NCBI RefSeq assembly: GCF_039533965.1
Contig: NZ_BAAAUN010000001.1
Span: 2,144,950-2,208,949 of the forward strand
DNA: 64,000 bases
From: Microbacterium luteolum
GTDB lineage: Bacteria > Actinomycetota > Actinomycetes > Actinomycetales > Microbacteriaceae
Direction of reading: 5' to 3'
Shown here: positions 27,202 through 36,070 of the stretch, piece after piece
Layout: each line of letters opens with the position of its first letter
Position numbering within the stretch: position 1 is the first letter of the stretch
Made by a program: the position numbers and the translations under genes
Notes under the pieces: generated by a model
What the model was told of the DNA's origin: nothing
Seen by the model: only the letters and a program-made list of their open reading frames with translations
Database searches by the model: none

Positions 27202-28379
27202 TTCGCCACCGCCACGATGTCGCCTTCGGCGAGGTCGCCCCCGACGATCTCCACCATCCCGTCCGCGAACTTGCCGAGCTCGACCGTGACGAGCTCGGTC
27301 TTCTTGTTCACGACGCGTTCGACCGCCGACTCTCCGCCCGGCTGCGCGAGCAGGGCGGTCACGGGGACCAGCAGCACGTCCTCGGCGATGAGATGGACCA
27401 GCGTCACGCTCACGCTGACCGTGTCGAACGCCGCCGCGAGGGTCGGGTCGTCCAGCACGATCGTGATCGGGAGCTTCAGCGTCTTGCCGCCGTTGTCGTT
27501 CTCCCGCTCGACAGGGGCACCAACGGCGGTCACCGTGCCGGTCGCGACGGTGCCGTCCGGCAGCCGCACGTCGACCTTGGCACCCACCGGCGCGTTCGCC
27601 GCCAGGTTCGGATCGATGTCGACGGCCGCCTCCTTGGTGCTGTCGGACACCTTGAGCACCGCGCCGCCCGCCGGGCTGCCGACCTTCGCGACGGCATCCT
27701 GGACCCGCACCTCTCCGGGAGAGAACACGATCCGTCCCATCTCGATGCGACCCGTGTCTTCGAGACCGAGCGCGTCCTGCCATTCCTTGATCGCCTCGAT
27801 CGTCGCCCACCGGAACTCGTCGTCCGGTTCGCCGTCGAAGAAGCCGAGTGCCTGGAGGTTGATCTCGAGCTGCCGGATGTCCTCACCGTCGGTCATGCCT
27901 TCCGCGAACTCCCGCCACACGGGCAGCCCACCGAACATCAGGATGACCGGGGTGTCGTCCACGCGGTAGAGCTCGTACCCGCGTCCGACGACGGTTCCCG
28001 GTGCGGGCACGCCCGTCACCGTGCCCGCGAGCGGAGACCCGAGATCGCGCACGTTCTTGAACTCGAGCTTGCCCGTCACCCGGACCTGCTCGGTCAGGTT
28101 CCCCCGGGCGACGGCCGTCGTCTCGGTGGGCGGCGCCTTCTTCTCCTCGCCGGCCTCGGCCGGGGGACGGGTGAGCAGGATCGTCGCGGCGACCGCAGCC
28201 ACGACCACGAGGGCGGTCGCCGCGATGATCCAGCCGCGGCGACCGCGACCGGAGGAGAAGCGCTGCTCCTCCTCCCCGTCGTCGTCTCCGTTGCCGCCGG
28301 TTCCGCCGATACCGAGAACGGTGTCCTGATCGTCCGCGTCAGGATCTCTCTTCCTCAGGATGCCGAAGGAGTGCTTCAT
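27198..28379 (-). CDS. MacA-like periplasmic adaptor with peptidoglycan-binding domain
   Basis: 393 aa. Acidic cytoplasmic N-tail (about 48 residues), one membrane anchor ([20 protein letters not shown]), then an extracytoplasmic part with MacA/HlyD-like lipoyl and barrel segments (residues about 90-125 and 215-390). A PG_binding_1-like module lies around residues 165-215 ([11 protein letters not shown] ... [13 protein letters not shown]). The module could tether the efflux complex to the cell wall, a layout seen in Gram-positive relatives. Overlaps both neighbours by four bases. Confidence 0.87.
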   Translation of the reverse strand: MKHSFGILRKRDPDADDQDTVLGIGGTGGNGDDDGEEEQRFSSGRGRRGWIIAATALVVVAAVAATILLTRPPAEAGEEKKAPPTETTAVARGNLTEQVRVTGKLEFKNVRDLGSPLAGTVTGVPAPGTVVGRGYELYRVDDTPVILMFGGLPVWREFAEGMTDGEDIRQLEINLQALGFFDGEPDDEFRWATIEAIKEWQDALGLEDTGRIEMGRIVFSPGEVRVQDAVAKVGSPAGGAVLKVSDSTKEAAVDIDPNLAANAPVGAKVDVRLPDGTVATGTVTAVGAPVERENDNGGKTLKLPITIVLDDPTLAAAFDTVSVSVTLVHLIAEDVLLVPVTALLAQPGGESAVERVVNKKTELVTVELGKFADGMVEIVGGDLAEGDIVAVAK

Positions 28380-28903
28380 CCTTCTGCTCCGGGGAAGCCG
28401 GCCTCGGTCATGCACGCATCCATGTCGGCCGGGTCGTAGTCGCCCATGGGCATGGCGGCCGTGGTCCCGGCGGGGCCCGGCTCGGGGTCGGGGAAGTCGT
28501 ATCCCGCGTCGCGCATGCACTGGGCGAAGGTGAGCATCATCTCGTTCATCTCGTCGTCGGAGGGCATGTCGTCGCGCGTGGGCGGATCTCCGAGCTTCTC
28601 GTCGCAGACCTCGCGCGCGTCATCCATCGCGGCGATGTCCGCGTCGCTCGGCGGCTCAGGGGCGACCTCGGTCTCTTCGCCGTCGCTGCCGGCCTTGGCC
28701 ATGAACTGCGACAGGTCGACGCCCTCGTCCTTCATGCACTTCTCCCAGGCGAGCTGCCAGTCATCGAACTCCTGTTCCTGGCTGGCGCTGTCCAGGTCGG
28801 GGGACTCGTCCGCCGCGTCGGGCGTGGGAGCGCAGGCGGCGAGGCCGCCGACGAGCATCAGGCCGGCGAGGAAGGCCAGGCCGCGGTTGCGTGTGATTCG
28901 CAT
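28376..28903 (-). CDS. Acidic lipoprotein of unknown function
   Basis: 175 aa, signal peptide ending in lipobox LAAC (Cys24). The mature protein is rich in Asp/Glu and Met and has three repeats of a Cys-containing pattern (WEKCMKDEGVD, FAQCMRDAGYDFPDP, DACMTEAGFP). First gene of the four-gene efflux operon and overlapping the adaptor gene, so probably an accessory or sensor of the transporter. Similar lipoproteins next to MacAB systems occur in other actinobacteria, to my knowledge uncharacterised. Confidence 0.82.
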   Translation of the reverse strand: MRITRNRGLAFLAGLMLVGGLAACAPTPDAADESPDLDSASQEQEFDDWQLAWEKCMKDEGVDLSQFMAKAGSDGEETEVAPEPPSDADIAAMDDAREVCDEKLGDPPTRDDMPSDDEMNEMMLTFAQCMRDAGYDFPDPEPGPAGTTAAMPMGDYDPADMDACMTEAGFPGAEG

Positions 28904-28971
28904 GGGTGTCCTTTCGGTGCTCCCTCACGGTGAGGGGTGAGGACAGTTCACGGGGCGGCCGGTCGCAGCAG

Positions 28972-28991
28972 GGTAAAGAGAACCCTTTACC
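28972..28991. promoter_or_regulatory. Inverted repeat in the efflux operon / two-component gap
   Basis: GGTAAAG (28972-28978) and CTTTACC (28985-28991) are perfect 7-bp arms around 6 bp, in the 141-bp gap between the divergent lipoprotein and response-regulator genes. It is a candidate binding site for the response regulator or another dimeric regulator. Confidence 0.5.
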
Positions 28992-29044
28992 TTCCGCGAA
29001 CCTGCATAGTGATTGCATGTGATCAGGAGTGAGGAGAACTCGAG

Positions 29045-29710
29045 ATGCGAGTGCTGGTTGTCGAAGATGAGCGCTATCTGGCGGAGGCCATCCACGCGAG
29101 GCTGAGCCTGGAGGCGATATCCGCGGACATCGCCGATGACGGCGCGGCCGCGCTCGAAGCCGTCGCGCACACCGAGTACGACGTCGTGCTCCTGGACCGT
29201 GACATTCCCGTCATCCACGGCGACGAGGTGTGCCGGCGCCTCTCGCGCGACCCCGATCGACCGGCCATCCTGATGCTCACCGCTGCTCGACTACTCGACG
29301 ACAAGGTCGACGGCCTCACGCTGGGAGCGGATGACTACCTCGCGAAACCCTTCCAGTTCCCGGAGCTGATCGCCCGCCTGCGCGCGCTGAGCCGGCGCCG
29401 GTTCAGCGCGCTGCCGCCGATCCTGGAAGCGGCCGATGTGCGTCTGAACCCCATCCGGCGAGAGGTGACCCGCTCGGGGAGGTTCGTGAACCTCACCCGT
29501 AAGGAGTTCGCGGTCCTGGAGGTGCTGATGCGGGAGCCGGGGACGGTCGTGAGTGCCGAACGACTGCTCGAGAAGGCATGGGACGAGAACGCCAACCCGT
29601 TCACGAACTCGGTCAAGGTCACGATCAGCACGCTGCGCCGGAAGCTGGGCGAACCGCGTGTCATCGAGACGTTGCCGGGTGCCGGATACGTCATCGGTCG
29701 GACGGGCTGA
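29045..29710 (+). CDS. OmpR-family response regulator
   Basis: 221 aa. Receiver domain with acidic pocket Glu7-Asp8, phospho-acceptor Asp51 (LLDRDIP), and Lys in YLAKPFQ; the C-terminal winged helix carries LTRKEFAVLEVLM and VTISTLRRKLG. An AGGAG ribosome site lies before ATG 29045. The histidine kinase starts one base after the stop. The system is divergent from the MacAB-like operon and likely controls it. Confidence 0.93.
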   Translation: MRVLVVEDERYLAEAIHARLSLEAISADIADDGAAALEAVAHTEYDVVLLDRDIPVIHGDEVCRRLSRDPDRPAILMLTAARLLDDKVDGLTLGADDYLAKPFQFPELIARLRALSRRRFSALPPILEAADVRLNPIRREVTRSGRFVNLTRKEFAVLEVLMREPGTVVSAERLLEKAWDENANPFTNSVKVTISTLRRKLGEPRVIETLPGAGYVIGRTG

Positions 29711-29711
29711 C

Positions 29712-30929
29712 ATGTCCGCCACACGACCGACGGGCTCGACGGAGCCGAATCGCCTGAAGCTGAGCGTCGAGGGTTTCCGGCTGACGCTGCGGACCCGTCT
29801 CGCGCTCACCTACGCCGGACTCCTCACGCTGGCTGGTGCGTTGATGATGCTGATCGTCTACGTCGTGGTGGGGTATCTGCCCACTTATGCGTTCGCCGTG
29901 CCGGCGACCACGGCGGAACCCCTGCAGACCACCCCGACCGAACCGCTCTACGACACCGGCATCGCAGCCGCCGAGACCATCCCCGGCCTGATCGTCTCCT
30001 CGCGCAGTGACGTGCAGACGCTGATCCTGATCATCGCCGCGATCCTCCTGGTGCTCCTCGCCGGCGGCGGAACGTGGGCCGGCTGGGCCCTGGCAGGACG
30101 GATGCTCCGACCGCTGCAGGAGGTCAACGCCGCCGCGCACCGCGCGGCACGCGGACACCTCGACCACCGGATCGCCCTCGCAGGCCCGAAAGACGAGCTG
30201 ACCGACCTGGCCGACACCTTCGACGAGATGCTCGAGGGCCTCGAACGCTCCTTCGGGACCTATCGTCGTTTCGCGGCCAACGCCTCGCACGAGCTGCGCA
30301 CCCCGTTGGCGACGACCCGCGCGATGCTCGACGTGGCGCTCAGCGGAGCGGATGCGCACGAGCGTCCCCTGCTCGAGCGACTGCGGGAGACCAACGAGCG
30401 CAGCATCGACACCGTGGAGTCCCTGCTCGACCTGACGGAGGTCGATGCGGCGAGCGCGGATCACGGCATCGTCCAGCTGGAGCAGGTCGCCACGTTCGTG
30501 TTGGCGGAGGTCGCCGAGGAGGCGGAGGCCGCGGGCGTGCGGATCGACTACCGGCTGTCGACGACGCCGGTCTCCGGCGACGCGTCGCTGCTGAGACAGC
30601 TGCTCTTCAACCTCATCCAGAACGGCGTCCGGCACAACGAGCCGGGCGGCTGGGTCAGGGTGACGACCGAGTCACGCCCGCGCACAGGGGCCGAGCTGCG
30701 GGTCGAGAACTCCGGAGCCTTCGTCGCGGATGCCGACCTCGAATCGCTCACCGACCCGTTCTTCCGCGCGCGCGGCCGATCCACGGCGTCGACCTCGAAG
30801 GGGCGGGGCCTCGGCCTGTCGATCGTGAAGGCCATCACCGATCGCCACGACGCCACGCTCCGCTTCGCGGCGAGGGAGGAAGGCGGCCTCGTCGCCACGG
30901 TGGTCTTCCCACCGGACGACGCCCCCTGA
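29712..30929 (+). CDS. Sensor histidine kinase
   Basis: 405 aa. Two membrane helices (about residues 34-56 and 98-120) bracket a short extracytoplasmic loop of about 40 residues; then HAMP, HisKA with His193 (ASHELRTP), and HATPase with N-box and GRGLGLSIV. The small sensor loop suggests detection of membrane stress rather than a large ligand, as in bacitracin/lantibiotic-sensing kinases (inference). The partner is the response regulator just upstream. Confidence 0.92.
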   Translation: MSATRPTGSTEPNRLKLSVEGFRLTLRTRLALTYAGLLTLAGALMMLIVYVVVGYLPTYAFAVPATTAEPLQTTPTEPLYDTGIAAAETIPGLIVSSRSDVQTLILIIAAILLVLLAGGGTWAGWALAGRMLRPLQEVNAAAHRAARGHLDHRIALAGPKDELTDLADTFDEMLEGLERSFGTYRRFAANASHELRTPLATTRAMLDVALSGADAHERPLLERLRETNERSIDTVESLLDLTEVDAASADHGIVQLEQVATFVLAEVAEEAEAAGVRIDYRLSTTPVSGDASLLRQLLFNLIQNGVRHNEPGGWVRVTTESRPRTGAELRVENSGAFVADADLESLTDPFFRARGRSTASTSKGRGLGLSIVKAITDRHDATLRFAAREEGGLVATVVFPPDDAP

Positions 30930-31004
30930 GCACCTCGCGTGCACCGGCCGCAGGCATCTGCCACGGTCTTGACGCCCCTGCCGGCCCGGTCTACAACTGA
31001 CCAC

Positions 31005-31364
31005 ATGAGCAGCGCCGGAGAGACCTGGACCGAGGCATACGTCGACGCATGGCGATCGAACGACGCGCAGCAGATCGGCGCGCTGTTCGCCGAGGACGCC
31101 CGGTACCTGACCAGTCCGGACTCCGAACCCCGGGTGGGACGGGCCGCCATCGTGGCCGGTTGGCTCGAGGATCTCGACGACCCGGGCACCTGGAGCTTCG
31201 AGTGGTCGATCATCCACGAGGACGAGAGTCTCGTGCTCATCCAGGGCCGCACGCAGTACCCCGCAGAGCGCGACTATCTGAACCTCTGGGTCGTCCGTCT
31301 CGATGCCGAGGGTCGGGCGACCGCGTTCACGGAGTGGTACATGCCGCGTCCGCATCAGGACTGA
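31005..31364 (+). CDS. SnoaL-like/NTF2-fold protein
   Basis: 119 aa. The fold of a small cone-shaped alpha+beta barrel is indicated by TEAYVDAWRSNDAQQIGALFAEDARY at the start and the GRAAIVAGW and WYMPRP segments. Such proteins are ligand-binding or act as isomerases/hydrolases; the substrate here is unknown. An in-frame earlier start is ignored because ATG 31005 follows TACAACT by 6 nt. Confidence 0.8.
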   Translation: MSSAGETWTEAYVDAWRSNDAQQIGALFAEDARYLTSPDSEPRVGRAAIVAGWLEDLDDPGTWSFEWSIIHEDESLVLIQGRTQYPAERDYLNLWVVRLDAEGRATAFTEWYMPRPHQD

Positions 31365-31371
31365 CCCGGGC

Positions 31372-31436
31372 CCGTAAGGATTCCGTGAGGGTCATCCGAC
31401 ACGCCGTAGGGATTCCGTGAGGATGGCGTGAGGAAG
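31372..31436 (+). promoter_or_regulatory. Tandem 11-bp direct repeats upstream of the KimA-like gene (putative KdpE boxes)
   Basis: Two repeat pairs. CCGTAAGGATT (31372-31382) is followed by CCGTGAGGGTC. CCGTAGGGATT (31404-31414) is followed by CCGTGAGGATG and then GCGTGAGGAAG (31426-31436). The pairs begin 32 bp apart, about three helix turns. Head-to-tail repeats with 11-bp period are typical of OmpR/PhoP-family sites. The same pair occurs before kdp (36071-36092). Confidence 0.65.
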
Positions 31437-31449
31437 CCGTCGGCAGGCG

Positions 31450-31455
31450 TAGTGT
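31450..31455 (+). promoter_or_regulatory. -10 box TAGTGT for the KimA-like gene
   Basis: TAGTGT ends 8 nt before GTG 31464 and directly follows the repeat array at 31404-31447, the position expected for an activator bound near -35. Confidence 0.55.
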
Positions 31456-31463
31456 CGCCGGAC

Positions 31464-33521
31464 GTGTCAGACGAAATCAAGGACGGCGCGGATTCACCCC
31501 CGCGGGCCAAGCGCATCCTCATCGGCGACCCGCTGACGAGTGAGCAGGTGGAGGACCAGCTGCTCCCGAAGAAGATGGCGCTACCGATCTTCGCGTCGGA
31601 CGCGCTGAGCTCGGTGGCGTACGCGCCGCAGGAGCTCGTGATGATCCTGCTGATCGGCGGACTCACCTTCCTGTCGTTCACTCCCCTGGTCGCGGCCGCG
31701 GTCGTCCTGCTGCTGATCGTCGTGGTCCTCAGCTACCGGCAGCTCATCAAGGCCTACCCCTCCGGCGGAGGCGACTACGAGGTCGCCTCGAAGAACCTCG
31801 GCGAGATCCCCGGCGTGATCGTCGCGGCCGCACTGCTGGTCGACTACGTGCTGACCGTGGCCGTCTCGGTCGCCTCGGGCGTGGACAACATCATCTCCGC
31901 GGTCCCCGGTCTCGATCCGCTGCGCGTGGAGCTGGCGGTCGGATTCGTCATCCTGATCATCATCGTGAACCTCCGCGGCGTGCGCGAGGCATCACTCGTC
32001 TTCGCGATCCCCACGTACGTGTTCATCGCCTCGGTCGCCTTCATGATCGTGACGGGGCTGGTGCGCACGTTCCTGGGAGACGCCCCCATCGCCTCGAGCG
32101 CCGAGTTCTCGGTGCAGGCCGAGAATCTCAGCCAGGCCGCCGTCATCCTCCTCATCCTGCGCGCGTTCTCGAGCGGATGCTCCGCCCTCACGGGCGTGGA
32201 GGCCGTGTCGAACGGCGTGCCCGCGTTCCGCACCCCCAAGGTGCGCAACGCGCAGTCGACCCTCGTGCTGATGGGTTCGATCGCCGCCTGCCTGTTCGCG
32301 GGGCTCACCGCCCTGGCCCTGATCACCGGCGTGCACTACGCCGAGAATCCATGCGACCTGATCGGCTTCGACTGCGCGAATCCGCAGCCCAGCCTGATGG
32401 CGCAGATCGCGAGCGCGACGTTCGGCGGTGGCAGCATCCTGTTCTTCATCGTGCAGGCGGCGACGGCCTGCGTGCTGCTGCTCGCGGCGAACACGGCGTT
32501 CAACGGATTCCCGCTGCTCGGTGCGGTCCTCGCCCGCGACGGCTACGCGCCGAAGTCGCTGAACACCCGCGGAGACCGCCTTGTGTTCTCGAACGGCATG
32601 ATCCTGCTCGGCATCGGCGCCATGATCGTTCTCGTGGTGTTCCAGGCGCGCCTGACGACACTGATCCAGCTGTACATCATCGGCGTCTTCGTGTCGTTCT
32701 CGCTTGGCCAGATCGGCATGGTGCGGCACTGGCGGAGGGTCCTCCGCACACCCGACGACGCGTCCGGCGCGGCAGCATCCGATCGCCGCTCCGCGAGAGT
32801 GGGGCTCATCATCAACTCCGCCGGCGCCGTCATGACGGTGGCCGTGCTGCTGATCGTGACGATCACCAAGTTCACCCACGGCGCGTATCTCGTGTTCTTC
32901 GCGATCCCGATCCTCGCGTTCCTGATGATGGGCGTGAAGCGGTACTACCGCGACGTCGACCACGAGATCGCGATCGACGACACCACCCGCTTCGGCGCGA
33001 CGGGCGACGTCGCGATCGTCATGGTCAGCAAGCTGCAGAAGCCCGTCGCGAAGGCCGTCGACTACGCGGTCGCCGCGAAGCACGGCAAGACGATCGCGGT
33101 GCACGTGGCCGTCGATGCGGATGACGCCAGCGAGCTGCAGCAGCAGTGGGCCGACCATCTGATGCCGATCCCGCTCGTGATCCTCGAGTCGCCGTACCGC
33201 TCGTTCGCGCAGCCGGTGACCCAGTTCATCAAGCAGTACCGGGCCAAGCACGGCTCCTCGGTCGTGACCGTGTACCTGCCGCAGTACATCGTCGGCCACT
33301 GGTGGGAGTCGTTCCTGCACAACCGCCGCGCTCGTCGCCTCGCCAACCAGCTCATGCTCGTGCACGGGGTGTCGATCACGCTCGTCCCCTGGCTGCTGGA
33401 CTCCTCCGAGCTCATCTACGGGCGTCGCTCGCGGCCGCTGCCGGGACAGGAACGCGCCGGACGCCCGGTCGTCGTCTCGGGACGGCGCGCACACCGCCCG
33501 GGCGGTCCGCCTCAGGAGTGA
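31464..33521 (+). CDS. KimA-like APC-superfamily potassium importer
   Basis: 685 aa from GTG 31464. About 12 membrane helices (residues about 45-500) begin after DALSSVAYAPQE; the family motif YPSGGGDYEVASKNLGE is near residue 100. The C-terminal 170 residues form a cytosolic USP-like domain (VAIVMVSKLQKPVAKAVDYA). This layout is that of KimA (YdaO), a proton-coupled high-affinity K+ importer controlled by c-di-AMP in Bacillus. Older annotation would read amino-acid permease. The promoter shares repeats with kdp, which supports the potassium role. Start chosen from the leaderless -10; GTG 31428 would lie within the repeats. Confidence 0.83.
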   Translation: MSDEIKDGADSPPRAKRILIGDPLTSEQVEDQLLPKKMALPIFASDALSSVAYAPQELVMILLIGGLTFLSFTPLVAAAVVLLLIVVVLSYRQLIKAYPSGGGDYEVASKNLGEIPGVIVAAALLVDYVLTVAVSVASGVDNIISAVPGLDPLRVELAVGFVILIIIVNLRGVREASLVFAIPTYVFIASVAFMIVTGLVRTFLGDAPIASSAEFSVQAENLSQAAVILLILRAFSSGCSALTGVEAVSNGVPAFRTPKVRNAQSTLVLMGSIAACLFAGLTALALITGVHYAENPCDLIGFDCANPQPSLMAQIASATFGGGSILFFIVQAATACVLLLAANTAFNGFPLLGAVLARDGYAPKSLNTRGDRLVFSNGMILLGIGAMIVLVVFQARLTTLIQLYIIGVFVSFSLGQIGMVRHWRRVLRTPDDASGAAASDRRSARVGLIINSAGAVMTVAVLLIVTITKFTHGAYLVFFAIPILAFLMMGVKRYYRDVDHEIAIDDTTRFGATGDVAIVMVSKLQKPVAKAVDYAVAAKHGKTIAVHVAVDADDASELQQQWADHLMPIPLVILESPYRSFAQPVTQFIKQYRAKHGSSVVTVYLPQYIVGHWWESFLHNRRARRLANQLMLVHGVSITLVPWLLDSSELIYGRRSRPLPGQERAGRPVVVSGRRAHRPGGPPQE

Positions 33522-33538
33522 TCGCGGCGCGGCATCCC

Positions 33539-33544
33539 TAGGCT
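33539..33544 (+). promoter_or_regulatory. -10 box TAGGCT for the ThuA-like gene (leaderless start)
   Basis: TAGGCT ends 6 nt before ATG 33551, the same hexamer and almost the same spacing as at 6268. Confidence 0.55.
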
Positions 33545-33550
33545 GAGGGC

Positions 33551-34258
33551 ATGAACTCACGCAGAGCCCTGATCGTGCGCGGCGGCTGGTCGGGACACCA
33601 GCCGGTGGAGACCACGGACCTCTTCGTCCCGTTCCTCGAGCAGAACGGCTACGACGTCAGGATCGAGGAGTCCCCCGAGATCTACGCGGATGCCGCCGCG
33701 ATGGCGGAGACCGATCTCATCGTGCAGTCCGTGACCATGTCGGAGATCTCCGGTGCCGCCGTGAAGGGTCTGCGCGATGCCGTGCTCGCGGGTACGGGGT
33801 TCGCGGGCTGGCACGGTGGCATCGTCGACTCGTACCGCGCCAACTCCGACTACCTGCAGCTGGTCGGCGGGCAGTTCGTCAAGCACCCCGCGAAGGCACC
33901 GGAGCAGATCCGCGGCGACGGTGCCGACAGCTTCCTGCCGCACACGATCGACATCACCGATCTCGGACGCGATCACGACATCACGCGCGGCATCGACGAC
34001 CTCGCGCTCACCACCGAGCAGTACTGGGTGCTGCACGACGACCTCAACGACGTGCTGGCCACGACGACGCATCCGGCGCGCTCCGATCAGCCGTGGCACC
34101 GCCCCGTGACCTCGCCGGCGGTGTGGACCCGCTCCTGGGGTGCCGGGCGCGTCTTCGTCGCCACCCCTGGGCACGATCCGGATGTGCTGCGCGACGCGAA
34201 CGTCCGCACCATCGTCGAGCGCGGGCTGCTGTGGGCGAGTCGCGGGAGTTCGGCGTAG
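33551..34258 (+). CDS. ThuA-like domain protein
   Basis: 235 aa, class I glutamine-amidotransferase-like fold of the ThuA (trehalose utilisation) family. Seen features are ALIVRGGWSGHQP at the N-terminus, GFAGWHGG in the middle (the WHGG motif typical of ThuA proteins) and PVTSPAVWTRSWGAGRVF-like end strand. ThuA family members act in sugar catabolism, but the reaction of this branch is not established. It stands alone between potassium genes. Confidence 0.86.
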   Translation: MNSRRALIVRGGWSGHQPVETTDLFVPFLEQNGYDVRIEESPEIYADAAAMAETDLIVQSVTMSEISGAAVKGLRDAVLAGTGFAGWHGGIVDSYRANSDYLQLVGGQFVKHPAKAPEQIRGDGADSFLPHTIDITDLGRDHDITRGIDDLALTTEQYWVLHDDLNDVLATTTHPARSDQPWHRPVTSPAVWTRSWGAGRVFVATPGHDPDVLRDANVRTIVERGLLWASRGSSA

Positions 34259-34326
34259 CGGCGACCGATACCGGCCTCTTCCCGAATTCCCGTGAACCTT
34301 TCTTCCGGGATCGGGCAATAGCTTGT

Positions 34327-34455
34327 ATGACCATTCACGACTCGCACACCGTCGACCCGGCATCCGTCTTCCTCCCGCAGACCGTACAGGTCGACCTCAG
34401 CTGGCTCTTCGCCGACCTTCAAGCAGGCAACCCGACGTCGACGCGGTCGGCGTAG
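34327..34455 (+). CDS. Doubtful small ORF, 42 aa
   Basis: ATG 34327 to TAG 34453-34455. The N-terminal 34 residues look protein-like (HTVDPASVFLPQTVQVDLSWLF), then composition turns random, which suggests a remnant of a longer gene. No ribosome site, though GGGCAATAGCTTGT precedes the ATG. It lies in a decayed stretch together with the broken gene at 34490-34687. Confidence 0.3.
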   Translation: MTIHDSHTVDPASVFLPQTVQVDLSWLFADLQAGNPTSTRSA

Positions 34456-34489
34456 CGGCGGAACGAGGAGCGTCGGACGGTTCGGCGCG

Positions 34490-34687
34490 TCAGACGTCGT
34501 CGACCGACCCCAAGACGACCCGCTTCGCCTCATCGACACGCTCTGAGTAGTCCGGGGGAAGCCTCGTCGATCAGAGTCTCGAGTTGCGCCTCGAGATCCG
34601 CGAGAGACCATCGGCCGCGGTGTCATCCCACGCGGCGTCGTACCCTTCTGAGAACGCCTGGTCGTACGCCTCCTCCAGATTCGTCAT
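34490..34687 (-). pseudogene. Small gene broken by two frameshifts
   Basis: Protein-like sequence continues across three frames: MTNLEEAYDQAFSEGYDAAW from ATG 34687, then SLADLEAQLETLIDE, then DYSERVDEAKRVVLGSVDDV ending at the TGA at 34490-34492. Joined, it would be an acidic, helix-forming protein of about 66 aa. The second shift falls at a run of five C, so a sequencing indel is possible for that one. Family not recognised. Confidence 0.55.
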
Positions 34688-34720
34688 GGCCACATGCTAG
34701 CCAACCACCTCGACATCGAG

Positions 34721-35900
34721 TCAGGCCGCGACGAGGGCGAGCACCAGGGCGGCGACCGCCACCGTCGGCACGGCCACGACGACGCCCCAGAGCATGAAGC
34801 GCGGCCAGCTGATCGTGACGCCGAGCGCGACGATGCGGTGATGCCAGAGCAGCGTCGCGAGGGAAGCCCAGGGCGTGATGAGCGGGCCCAGGTTCACGCC
34901 GATCAGGAGCGCCATCAGCGCGACGGGGTCGCCCGCGGCGGGCTCGAGGATCAGATAGGCGGGGAGGTTGTTCACGCCATTGGCGGTGACAGCGCCCATC
35001 GCGGCGAGCTGGAGAAGCGCCCCCACCCCGTGACCGCTCGGCGCGACGTCCGTCAGGAAGTCCAGGATGCCGTTGGCGTGCGCGGTCTCGACCAGCACGA
35101 AGAGCGCGGCCGCGAGGCCCAGCGCCTGCCACGGCACCAGCCCGAGCCGCAGGACGTGCCGTCGACGCACGGCGAAGAGCACGAGCATCGAGAGCGCCGC
35201 GACCGTGGCGGGGATCCAGACGTCATGCGTGAGCGTCAGCAGCGGCAGCAGCACCACCAGCACCCCGACCGCGCCCCAGAACAGCACACGGTCGGGCGGT
35301 GTGCCCGGCTGCGGCACCCGATAGGCGCCGAAGAGGGTGCGGCGGTGGGCGACCGTGAGGATCGCGACCGGGATGAGCACGCCGACCAGCGTCGGAGCCC
35401 AGCTGAGCGCGAGGAACGCGGCGGGGTCGGCGCCGATGGCGGGAGCGGCGAGCAGGTTCGTCAGGTTCGAGGACGGGCAGAGCGAGGGATGCCGTGTTCG
35501 CCAGCCACACCGTCGCGAGCGCGAACGGCAGCGGGGAGACGCCGATGCTCTGCGCGAGCACCACCACGACCGGCGTCACGATCACGGCCGTGGTGTCGAG
35601 CGACAGGAACACGGTGCTGACCACGGCGAGCGCGACGACCGATGCCCACAGCGCGACGACGCGGCCGTGTCCCCAGCGGGCGAGCCGCTGCGCGAGCACG
35701 TCGAACACACCGGCATCACGGGCGAGCTCGGCGACGATCGTGATGGCCACCACGAATCCGAGGACCGGGGCCGTGCGGAGGCCGAGGGCACCGGCATCCG
35801 CACTCGGCAGGATGCCGCTGATCGCGCATACCGCGGCGACGGCGATGAGCGTCAGGACGATCACCGTCCCCGCCCCGATCCGCCGTCTGGTCGCACCCAC
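34721..35900 (-). pseudogene. ArsB/SLC13-type anion permease, one frameshift
   Basis: The 5' part (GTG 35900) and 3' part (to 34721) encode consecutive halves of one permease in different frames. The break is at about 35470-35474, where one extra C/G after NTASLALPV shifts the frame; removing it gives VSNLTNLLAAPAIGAD and a 392-residue protein. The C-terminal GVNLGPLITPWASLATLLW matches the ArsB-type loop. Total length is 3n+1, as expected for one inserted base. It could be a real pseudogene or a sequence error. Intact, it would export arsenite or move another oxyanion. Confidence 0.78.
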
Positions 35901-35927
35901 TCCGTGAGCTTAGAACCGCGAGGGTTC

Positions 35928-36018
35928 TTCCGGTCGCACTTCGCGCTGCCACGCGAGGTTCCGGTCGCAGTTCGCGCCGCCTTTCGCTGCAGAGGGCGGC
36001 AGCAACTGCGACCGGAAC
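35928..36018. repeat. Inverted/direct repeat block upstream of kdp
   Basis: Unit TTCCGGTCGCASTTCGC occurs as a direct copy at 35928-35944 and at 35959, and the second copy pairs with an inverted copy ending at 36018: arms 35958-35981 and 35995-36018 match at about 21 of 24 positions around a 13-nt loop. It lies between the broken permease and the kdp promoter and is unrelated to the two repeat families found inside genes. Confidence 0.7.
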
Positions 36019-36070
36019 GCGGTCCTTGTCGACGCCCATCGTGAGGGCCGCGCATGGGTCGCGCCGGAAC

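Noticed and set aside
31365..31463. c-di-AMP (ydaO) riboswitch before the KimA-like gene
   Set aside because: Only about 100 bp with repeats, too short for the riboswitch fold, and a leaderless start is more likely.
34087..34626. 179-codon minus-strand frame
   Set aside because: Random composition; overlaps ThuA-like gene and the broken small gene, whose pieces explain the coding-like parts.
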